Assembly (NCBI GenBank): GCA_009786125.1
Contig: WQTU01000139.1
Location: forward strand, 72,483-136,482
Reading direction: 5' to 3'
DNA from: Spirochaetota bacterium
GTDB taxonomy: Bacteria; Spirochaetota; Spirochaetia; CADAEX01
Length of the DNA: 64,000 bases
Position 1 is the first letter of the stretch; every line of letters begins with the position of its first letter. Shown in pieces: positions 56,917-64,000 of the stretch. Below the pieces are notes generated by a model. The model was not told the DNA's origin. It searched no databases and saw nothing but the letters and a program-made list of their open reading frames with translations. The translations under genes and the position numbers were made by a program.

Positions 56917-58494
56917 CTACGCTCCAACAACGGTAATAAGTTTTCCGTTATAATTTTTCGGTTGTATATAGATTTTTTCATCCCATGATTTTTTAGTGTC
57001 CCTGTCAAATACAACAAGCCATCCTTCATCGGCTCCGCATTTTTCCATGTATTCAAAAGTTTGGACTATACCGTCTGTAATGGTTTTTTCATTTCGCAAG
57101 ATTTTGATTTCGATGGGGTATTTTTGTCCGTCATAGACAATACACAAATCCGCTCGTTTGCTGCCTAAAGCCATTTCGCGAGTAATTTGTCCGCCGCCGT
57201 TCATTACTCTTTGCAAAAACGCCTGCAAGACAAGGTGCGGAGCAGCTTCGGCATATTGAAAAATCTTTTCCTCATAACGATTTATCCAGATTTCGCTGTT
57301 TTCCCGCCAGAAAGCTTGGAAATCTCGCAACAGAAAACCCATGTCCATTTTCCCGGCTTTTAAATAACGCGGTACGGTGTAGTTTACTAAACTTAATTCT
57401 ATTGATTCCTGCGGTTCTTCGCTTAAAAATCTAACAATTATCTCCGCATATATAGGATTTGCCGGTATGGTTGGCTCACCTTTTTCACCCTTAATTAGTC
57501 CTAAATCTTTTACATATAAATAATCGTCCGAAGTCCTGGCTTCGCTTTCCTCTCCCAAAATAAGCGGCTCTATAACTTTACGAACTCTTGGCTCTTTTAG
57601 CCTTTCAAGCAAACTGTCAAAGTGAGTCGGTCTTGTAAGAATTAAATTTTGGATAGCAGCTTCTGCCATCTCCTTTGTGACAGATATTGAATAATCATTT
57701 TTAAGTATTTCTTCTGTAATCTCCCTAGCAATGGCATTTACAAGCCAGGGTTGTCCGCAAGTCTGTTCGAAGATATACTCTATTGCCTCAGGCTTAAAAA
57801 TCTGTTTTGTGTCTATAGCATGCATAAAGTAAAGATTTTTTATATCAGTATGAGCAAAGGCAGGCAATGTTATTGATTTTGTAACAATATTAAATGGGCT
57901 TGAGCTGCCTAATGTATAGCTGTCCGGACGAACCTGCGCTTTGTAGTCTCTGATATTTCTCATTCCAGCCAAAGCAATGCTGTGAACAAATGGAATATTT
58001 CCCCTGGAAACAAATCCATCCCGCAATTGCCGCAAAAAAGTTATTAAAGTTCCGTTTGAAAGGCAGTCCGCTTCATCAAAAAAAATAACCAGTGGTTTAT
58101 CTAGCTGCCGACAGTACCTTGTAAGTGCAGACTTTAATACGCCTGAGGTATGGCTATAATCAGCATCTTTTGCAAACCCATCCGGCAAACCTTGTATTTC
58201 TATACAAGATTTTATTGTTTTAACTATTTCCGGGATTCCCTTTTCCGGATCGTTAAACTCATGTACTGCTTCCAGCGAACAATACAGAGCATAATATTTT
58301 TTATGAGCATTTAAATAATTTGTAAATTCCCAAAGCAATGTCGTTTTTCCGCTTTGTCTTGATGAATGTATAACAAAATAATGTTCTTTCTCTATAAGAT
58401 TGAGTATTTCTTCGCCCCCTCTTTCTGCAGCATCAATCATGTAATGTTTTCTGGGATAGCAGGGACCAGCAATATTAAAATAACGTTTATTCAA
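56917..58494 (-). CDS. AAA-family ATPase with C-terminal PD-(D/E)XK nuclease-like domain
   Basis: IHSSRQSGKTTLLWEF (Walker A), LVIFFDEADCL (Walker B); C-term GSKRADLCIVYDGQKYPIEIKI. TTG start with GGAG SD. Confidence 0.82.
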   Translation of the reverse strand: MNKRYFNIAGPCYPRKHYMIDAAERGGEEILNLIEKEHYFVIHSSRQSGKTTLLWEFTNYLNAHKKYYALYCSLEAVHEFNDPEKGIPEIVKTIKSCIEIQGLPDGFAKDADYSHTSGVLKSALTRYCRQLDKPLVIFFDEADCLSNGTLITFLRQLRDGFVSRGNIPFVHSIALAGMRNIRDYKAQVRPDSYTLGSSSPFNIVTKSITLPAFAHTDIKNLYFMHAIDTKQIFKPEAIEYIFEQTCGQPWLVNAIAREITEEILKNDYSISVTKEMAEAAIQNLILTRPTHFDSLLERLKEPRVRKVIEPLILGEESEARTSDDYLYVKDLGLIKGEKGEPTIPANPIYAEIIVRFLSEEPQESIELSLVNYTVPRYLKAGKMDMGFLLRDFQAFWRENSEIWINRYEEKIFQYAEAAPHLVLQAFLQRVMNGGGQITREMALGSKRADLCIVYDGQKYPIEIKILRNEKTITDGIVQTFEYMEKCGADEGWLVVFDRDTKKSWDEKIYIQPKNYNGKLITVVGA

Positions 58495-58542
58495 ATCTAT
58501 CTCCGCTTTATTTTCTTTTCATAAATTTATGCCTAAATCAAA

Positions 58543-58576
58543 TTTTATTACTGTTTGTGACATTTTATTCTCTTTT
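58543..58576. repeat. 34-bp perfect direct repeat, copy 2 (decoy wzt start MSQTVIKFDLGINL*)
   Basis: TTTTATTACTGTTTGTGACATTTTATTCTCTTTT, identical to 56848-56881; offset 1695 bp. Confidence 0.97.
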
Positions 58577-60098
58577 ATGTATTTTTAATTTTCCAGTACC
58601 CGCTTCTATCTGAGCCTACTCGCTTAATTAAACCTTTTAGTTTAAGTTTGGATAGATTAACTCTTACATTATCTGATGTAATACCAACAATATCAGATAG
58701 CTCTTCTGAAGTAATATGCTGGTTTTTTCCTATCTCTTCAATAATTTTTCTCTGGTTTTTAGACAGTTTTTCTGTGTTGTTTTTTGTGTTGTTTTTTGTG
58801 TTGTTTTCTGTGTTGTTTTTTGTGTTGTTTTTTGTGTTGTTTTCTGTGTTGTTTTTTGTGTTGTTTTCTGTGTTGTTTTCTGTGTTGTTTTCTGTGTTGT
58901 TTTCTGTCCCCTTTTCAATTTCACTTACCTTTATTTCATTTTCTCTCTGCAAAGTAACTTGATTGTCTTTATTAACATCAACAACTTTTTCGTTATATAA
59001 AATTACTTGAAACCCATTTGATATTTCATTAAAATCCGGTTCTTTTATACCATACTCTTTGCAAATTTTACGAACTCGCATAATGCCGGAGCCATAGCGT
59101 TCTATCATGCCAACTTCTTTAAAAGCCTTAGCTATTAGTTTATTGCGGGTTTTTGAAGTGTAGTTTCCGGAAAGTAAGTCTTGTATGGTTATCCCGTCAT
59201 ACAGTTTTCCGGGATTATAAAATTCAATTCTGTTGTCAAAAATTTTTACTATGCCTGCCGAACTCTCTCTATAATCGCGATGAACAACCATATTAATAAC
59301 AATTTCGCGAATAGCATCCAACGGATAATCAAACCGCTCTGTGCGCTGCGGCTCGCCGGTAATTATATATTCCAGCATCAAGTGTTTTTTAATAAAAGCA
59401 ATAATTTCTTCTACTTCTTTGAATAAATCTGTATTAAGAGAAATGCTATCAATAATTGTTATGTCGCTTTTAAAACGTCCAACTTGTACATCACTAATAG
59501 TGCAATAATCTTTTGCAAACAAAAGATATGCGCCAAAGGTAACTTTGCCATCTCGTAAAATTTCCATCTTATTTAGAATTTCTGTATCAGATAATTCAAG
59601 TTGCTGAATGCCGTCGTTTTGTTTAATTTTGTTAGTAAATTTTGCTATTTTTTCTTTACACAAATTTTTTTCTGAATGGTTTGGGTCTAAATAAAAATCC
59701 CAACTTGAATTTATGGTTTTTAAATACTCATTGGCTATTTCGTCTATACTAAGCAAATGATTTGATGCATTAATGCGTTTGTAATATTTCCCTTGCATAG
59801 AAACTGGTTTTATTGGATATTCAGGAATAGATAAAACAATAACTTTTTTACTCTCAATATCTATAATTTCTGCATCCGGAATAATTGACGGCGATGTTTT
59901 GCCTTTGGTCTCATTAATAAATTGTGAAATAGTTTCTTTGCCGAGAGATATGCCAATTACATTTGAATTATCTGCAACACCTATATAAACAGAGCCTCCT
60001 TTAGCATTAGTAAAAGCAACCAGTGTTTCAATTACGCTATTGTTAAGCGTTAGCTTAAACTCTGTCTTGTCAGATTCTTTGTTTGGTATTAACACCAA
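58575..60098 (-). CDS. AlbA_2 / HATPase_c_4 / winged-HTH putative regulator with NNT(E/K) repeat linker
   Basis: NKESDKTEFKLTLNNSVIETLVAFTNAKGGSVYIGVADNSNVIGI; EIVINMVVHRDYRESSAGIVKIFDNRIEFYNPGKL; NNT(E/K) x11; KIIEEIGKNQHITSEELSDIVGITSDNVRVNLSKLKLKGLIKRVG. Confidence 0.88.
   Translation of the reverse strand: MVLIPNKESDKTEFKLTLNNSVIETLVAFTNAKGGSVYIGVADNSNVIGISLGKETISQFINETKGKTSPSIIPDAEIIDIESKKVIVLSIPEYPIKPVSMQGKYYKRINASNHLLSIDEIANEYLKTINSSWDFYLDPNHSEKNLCKEKIAKFTNKIKQNDGIQQLELSDTEILNKMEILRDGKVTFGAYLLFAKDYCTISDVQVGRFKSDITIIDSISLNTDLFKEVEEIIAFIKKHLMLEYIITGEPQRTERFDYPLDAIREIVINMVVHRDYRESSAGIVKIFDNRIEFYNPGKLYDGITIQDLLSGNYTSKTRNKLIAKAFKEVGMIERYGSGIMRVRKICKEYGIKEPDFNEISNGFQVILYNEKVVDVNKDNQVTLQRENEIKVSEIEKGTENNTENNTENNTENNTKNNTENNTKNNTKNNTENNTKNNTKNNTEKLSKNQRKIIEEIGKNQHITSEELSDIVGITSDNVRVNLSKLKLKGLIKRVGSDRSGYWKIKNT
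58773..58904. repeat. 12-bp tandem repeat, 11 units (tgtgttgtttt[c/t])n, in frame
   Basis: Units counted directly; the single variable base switches Glu/Lys codons. Confidence 0.97.
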
Positions 60099-60102
60099 AG
60101 CC

Positions 60103-60954
60103 TCAGACTGTATCCATAAATGTTTTCTCTGTTTTGTTAAACATTATTATTCCGGAGAACAAAACAGTAAATGTAATTCCAACACTTATTAGTATATGAT
60201 TTAGATTCACTTCCCCTGCGCCTAAATATGCATACCTGAATATTTCAATTACCGGAGCCACTGGATTTAACAGCATGAATATTCTGTATTGTTCCGGAAT
60301 AAGCGATAACGGAAATATTACAGGAGTTGCATACATCCAGAGCTGCACAAAAAACGGAAGTACAAAATTGAAGTCTCTGTACTTTGTTGTAACAGACGAA
60401 ATCCATACGCCAAAACCCAAACTAATCAGCGCCATATAAATTAAAAGAAGTGGTGTAAAAACAACTAACCAATTAAACGTTGGCGTATAACCTTTAAATA
60501 CAAATATACAATACATAACAATAAATACCATATACTGAATAGCATATCTTATCATGCTGGATATAATATTTGATATTGGAACCGCAAGCCTGGGAAAATA
60601 TACCTTGCCAAAAATACCGGCATTGCCTGTAAAAGTACCCCCTGTTTTTGAAAGGCAGTCTGCAAAATATGTCCAATTAATAATTCCTGCTGTATAAAAT
60701 AACAGCATGGGAATCCCGTCGGTAGGTATTTGCGCAATAGTGCCAAATATAAGCGCAAACATGCCTCCTGTAAAAAGCGGCTGAATAATAAACCACAAGG
60801 GTCCCAAAATTGTCTGCTTATAGAATGTTACAAAATCCCTTTTTATAAACATTCTTATAAGATCTCTGTATTTCCATATATCACCAAGATTAAGAGATAA
60901 GAGATTATTTCTTGGCTTTATTATTAGCGTCCAGTCTTTATCGTTGTTATCCAC
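60103..60954 (-). CDS. wzm: Polysaccharide ABC transporter permease
   Basis: WKYRDLIRMFIKRDFVTFYKQTILGPLWFIIQPLFTGGMFALIFG; FVLPFFVQLWMYATPVIFPLSLIPEQYRIFMLLNPVAPVIEIFRYA. Confidence 0.95.
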   Translation of the reverse strand: MDNNDKDWTLIIKPRNNLLSLNLGDIWKYRDLIRMFIKRDFVTFYKQTILGPLWFIIQPLFTGGMFALIFGTIAQIPTDGIPMLLFYTAGIINWTYFADCLSKTGGTFTGNAGIFGKVYFPRLAVPISNIISSMIRYAIQYMVFIVMYCIFVFKGYTPTFNWLVVFTPLLLIYMALISLGFGVWISSVTTKYRDFNFVLPFFVQLWMYATPVIFPLSLIPEQYRIFMLLNPVAPVIEIFRYAYLGAGEVNLNHILISVGITFTVLFSGIIMFNKTEKTFMDTV

Positions 60955-60958
60955 TTAT

Positions 60959-62056
60959 TTAATCCTTTATTTTATTAAAAACTTTGGTTATCCCATCCCT
61001 AAGCGATACTTGCTCTTTCCATCCGAGCGAATGAAGCCTTGAAACATCCATAAGCTTCCTCGGAGTTCCATCCGGTTTTGAAGAATCAAAAACCAAAGCG
61101 CCTGTATAGCCGGTTATATTTTTAATCATTTCTGCCAATTCTTTTATTGTAATATCCCTGCCTGTACCTATATTGATAATTTCTCCGATCTCTTTGGCTC
61201 CATATTTTTCCATAAGAAAAAAACAGGCATCTGCAAGGTCGTCCGAAAAAAGAAACTCCCTGTACGGCGTGCCCGTACCCCAGATAACAACTTTATCTTT
61301 ATAAACAAGGTGTTTTTCAAGCTTGCTTATAATTTCTGCCTCACTTGCCTTTGCCTGCGACACGGATGTCGCGCGCGGCGCTGCGACACGGATGTCGCCA
61401 TTAGCGCCGCGATCATCTGTCTTTCCATAAAAATCAAGATTCTTTCTTATTCGTTCAAAATCATTTTCCATCAATAATTTCCCAAGATATATCCGCCTTA
61501 AAAGAGCAGGCAGAACATGAGAATTTTCAAAATCAAAATTATCATCAGGTCCAAAAAGATTTGTAGGCATTACAGAAATAAAATTTGTTCCGTATTGTTC
61601 GTTATAGTATCTGCACAGTTTTATTGCAGCAATTTTTGCTATTGCGTATGGCTCGTTAGTTGATTCAAGAACTCCTGTTAAAAGACAATCTTCCTTCATG
61701 GGCTGCGCTGCATTTCTTGGATATATGCACGAGGAACCCAGGTTTAAAAGCTTTTTTACGCCATATTTCCAGGAAGCATTAATTACATTGGCTGCTATCA
61801 TTATATTCTGATATATAAATTCCGCTTTGTATGTGTTGTTCGCATGTATGCCGCCTACTTTTGCAGCAGCAAGAAAAACATATTCCGGCTTCTCTTTTTC
61901 AAAGAACTCTTCCACCTGGGCTTGCTGGGTCAAATCCAGTTCCCTAAAAGTTCTTGTAATAATATTGCTGCAGCCTGCTTTTACAAGACGCCTTACAAGA
62001 GCAGACCCAACAAGCCCGTCGTGTCCCGCTACATATATTTTACTGTTCTTATCCAT
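60959..62056 (-). CDS. fcl: GDP-L-fucose synthase
   Basis: [67 protein letters not shown]; contains a GC-rich palindromic in-frame insertion. Confidence 0.95.
   Translation of the reverse strand: MDKNSKIYVAGHDGLVGSALVRRLVKAGCSNIITRTFRELDLTQQAQVEEFFEKEKPEYVFLAAAKVGGIHANNTYKAEFIYQNIMIAANVINASWKYGVKKLLNLGSSCIYPRNAAQPMKEDCLLTGVLESTNEPYAIAKIAAIKLCRYYNEQYGTNFISVMPTNLFGPDDNFDFENSHVLPALLRRIYLGKLLMENDFERIRKNLDFYGKTDDRGANGDIRVAAPRATSVSQAKASEAEIISKLEKHLVYKDKVVIWGTGTPYREFLFSDDLADACFFLMEKYGAKEIGEIINIGTGRDITIKELAEMIKNITGYTGALVFDSSKPDGTPRKLMDVSRLHSLGWKEQVSLRDGITKVFNKIKD
61357..61411. repeat. Nested palindromic element inside fcl
   Basis: GCGACACGGATGTCGC twice (61357-61372, 61383-61398); second copy flanked by inverted arms CGCGGCGCT (61374-61382) / AGCGCCGCG (61403-61411). 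Confidence 0.93.
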
Positions 62057-62103
62057 AGATACCGCCCAACTTCTGCCTGCCTATGCGTTGTTCGCTCCAA
62101 AGC

Positions 62104-63192
62104 CTACTCATTAAAATCAAAAAGCTTAAACCCTTCTTCCTTAAGTACAGAGTCTTTTTTCGCTTCCAGAACATCGCTCTTAACCATATCTTTAACAAGA
62201 TCCAAAAGAGTATGTTTGTGCTTCCAGCCAAGTTTTTCTCTTGCCTTGGTTGGGTCTCCCAAAAGAAATTCTACTTCTGTAGGTCTAAAATATCTTGGAT
62301 CTATTTCAACAATTACTTCGTTTGTTTGTTTGCAAATTCCTTTTTCATCTACCCCGCTGCCCTGCCATTCCAGCTCTATACCCACTTCTTTGAAAGCAAA
62401 TTCAACAAATTCCCGCACCGTATGTGTTTCGCCTGTCGCAACCACAAAATCTTCCGGGGTTTTCTGCTGCAGCATAAGCCACATGGCAACCACATAATCC
62501 TTTGCGTGTCCCCAGTCTCTTTTCGAATCAATGTTCCCAAGATAAAGTTTTTTCTGCAAACCCAAAGATATGCGCGCCGCTGCTCTTGTTATTTTTCTTG
62601 TTACAAATGTTTCTCCGCGGATAGGGCTCTCGTGATTAAAAAGTATTCCGTTACACGCAAAAATACCATACGCTTCCCTGTAGTTAACAGTTATCCAGTA
62701 GCTGTAAAGTTTTGCCGCAGCATATGGGCTTCTCGGATAAAACGGCGTTGTTTCCCTTTGCGGAATCTCCTGCACAAGCCCGTAAAGTTCCGATGTAGAT
62801 GCCTGATAAAATTTCGTCTTTTTCTCAAGCCCAAGAATACGTATTGCCTCCAGCAGCCTCAAAGTACCAAGCCCGTCTGCATTTGCAGTATACTCCGGAG
62901 TTTCAAACGAAACCTTTACGTGCGATTGCGCTGCAAGATTGTATATTTCATCAGGCTGAACATCCTGCACAATTCTTATAAGATTTGTAGAATCTGTCAT
63001 ATCTCCGTAATGGAGTATAAAATTAATATCTTTTTCGTGCCGATCTTTGTAAAGATGATCTATCCTGTGAGTATTAAACAAAGAACTTCGTCTTTTTATT
63101 CCATGAACTTCGTAATTTTTCGACAAAAGAAGTTCGGCAAGATATGCGCCATCCTGCCCCGTAATTCCCGTTATAAGCGCTTTTTTCTTCAT
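62104..63192 (-). CDS. gmd: GDP-mannose 4,6-dehydratase
   Basis: [88 protein letters not shown]. Confidence 0.97.
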   Translation of the reverse strand: MKKKALITGITGQDGAYLAELLLSKNYEVHGIKRRSSLFNTHRIDHLYKDRHEKDINFILHYGDMTDSTNLIRIVQDVQPDEIYNLAAQSHVKVSFETPEYTANADGLGTLRLLEAIRILGLEKKTKFYQASTSELYGLVQEIPQRETTPFYPRSPYAAAKLYSYWITVNYREAYGIFACNGILFNHESPIRGETFVTRKITRAAARISLGLQKKLYLGNIDSKRDWGHAKDYVVAMWLMLQQKTPEDFVVATGETHTVREFVEFAFKEVGIELEWQGSGVDEKGICKQTNEVIVEIDPRYFRPTEVEFLLGDPTKAREKLGWKHKHTLLDLVKDMVKSDVLEAKKDSVLKEEGFKLFDFNE

Positions 63193-63204
63193 TTCTCTCC
63201 CTTT

Positions 63205-63876
63205 CTATTTTGTAACTATATTTTTAAGATAGTAATTGTTTTTTTCGTTAGCCGCCTGGAATGTATTTCTGTCAACAGACTCGCTGTAAATAACAAAAAT
63301 CCCGAATCGCGAAGCATCCGCACCCGGAGCTTCCCCGCTGCCATACTGCATCTGATTTTTAAGCGACACATGCTCCACAATAAAATCTATATCGCTTTTT
63401 CCTGCAAGAAAAATTTTTTCAAACCCGCTCTTTTTAGCATCTTTTACAATCTCCTCAATCGCCTCTTTATAAATAACAACATTTCGGATTGTACGCTTAA
63501 AAAATTTATAACTTCTGGCAGATATCTCTTCAATTCCCTGAGGAGAAACCGCATAAGCAATATTTCGATTATTCACTTTTTTTATCGTTATCAACCCTTT
63601 TTCAACCAGCCGCTTGAGCATTGTATTTGTCATGCCGAGCGAAAGTCCTGCGATTTTCGCAAGATCCCTCTGCTTTATTGAGTCTTTACTTTTGTGGATT
63701 TTCTCAAGAATTGATAATTCTTTTTCGCTGCAATTCATTTTCGATTTTTTATACTGATGATTTGAAAAGCTTTGTGTGTTTTTGTGCGAAAGCCCTTGTC
63801 TTCCCGCCTTTGTGCGGCAAAAAGCCAAATCTCGTGCTGTTGTTTCAAAAAGATACACCTCTGCCATTAGAAGCAC
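63205..63876 (-). CDS. Winged-helix (MarR-like) transcriptional regulator
   Basis: MNCSEKELSILEKIHKSKDSIKQRDLAKIAGLSLGMTNTMLKRLVEKGLITIKKVNNRNIAYAVSPQGIEEI. Internal ATG at 63738 is the more natural start. Confidence 0.8.
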   Translation of the reverse strand: MLLMAEVYLFETTARDLAFCRTKAGRQGLSHKNTQSFSNHQYKKSKMNCSEKELSILEKIHKSKDSIKQRDLAKIAGLSLGMTNTMLKRLVEKGLITIKKVNNRNIAYAVSPQGIEEISARSYKFFKRTIRNVVIYKEAIEEIVKDAKKSGFEKIFLAGKSDIDFIVEHVSLKNQMQYGSGEAPGADASRFGIFVIYSESVDRNTFQAANEKNNYYLKNIVTK

Positions 63877-63935
63877 AAAGAGTCAATTTTTTTTCGAAAC
63901 AACAGCCGCTGCCGAAACACGCTGACTGTTCACAT

Positions 63936-63952
63936 TGTTCAAACATCGAACA
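63936..63952. promoter_or_regulatory. Possible operator dyad upstream of the regulator
   Basis: TGTTC-AAACATC-GAACA inverted repeat in the AT-rich region upstream of the leftward transcription unit; short arms, low specificity. Confidence 0.25.
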
Positions 63953-64000
63953 TTATAACAAAATCTGTTTCTTTTTCAATAGTTTTTATCAATAAATTCA

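Noticed and set aside
56848-58576. Classical IS element
   Set aside because: No transposase, no terminal inverted repeats noticed; the direct repeat (34 bp) is much longer than usual IS target duplications.
58716-59000. ORFs reading FCVVFCVVFC (+) and TTQKTTQK (-, 58730-58924)
   Set aside because: Frame shadows of the 12-bp repeat inside the 58575-60098 gene; the NNTE/K frame is part of a full domain architecture.
62083-63681. 532-aa plus-strand ORF antisense to gmd and the regulator
   Set aside because: Low-complexity Phe/Lys/Ser-rich composition; complements strongly recognisable minus-strand genes.
1-64000. Search for tRNA, rRNA, prophage or restriction-modification genes
   Set aside because: None recognised by eye; small ncRNAs cannot be excluded without covariance-model searches.

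Overview
The window is a ~60 kb surface-glycan (O-antigen/capsule-like) biosynthesis island. Nearly all genes read leftward on the minus strand; the one clear plus-strand gene is an ABC ATPase at 2934-3638. No rRNA, tRNA, CRISPR array or recognisable transposase was seen. From the operon-proximal right end the contents are: winged-helix regulator; gmd/fcl (GDP-fucose); Wzm/Wzt ABC exporter, split by two accessory genes; FkbM methyltransferase; rfbF-rfbG-rfbH plus a YerE-like TPP enzyme and an SDR (yersiniose-type branched 3,6-dideoxysugar); UDP-L-FucNAc/L-QuiNAc-type genes; many glycosyltransferases, two of them GT2-GT10 fusions; an RMD-like reductase; a UDP-xylose synthase-like SDR; a Gtr-like cassette (GT2-GtrA fusion plus two tandem polytopic paralogs); and, at 9.7-20.0 kb, a compact cluster I consider the most interesting. 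That cluster has a Cj1418/Cj1417/Cj1416-like phosphoramidate-activation trio, a CDP-glycerol glycerophosphotransferase-like protein, and two tandem ~895-aa proteins joining an Oxa1/YidC domain to a sulfatase/phosphotransferase-type ectodomain. The left end holds a Lol/MacB-like transport operon, ugd and a truncated cytidylyltransferase. Four AlbA_2/DUF4062-HATPase_c_4 type proteins are scattered through the island; three carry 12-bp in-frame tandem repeats of different sequence at the same architectural position. An AAA-ATPase/PD-(D/E)XK-like gene lies between perfect 34-bp direct repeats that duplicate the start of wzt. All family calls come from reading translated sequence; no database search was possible.
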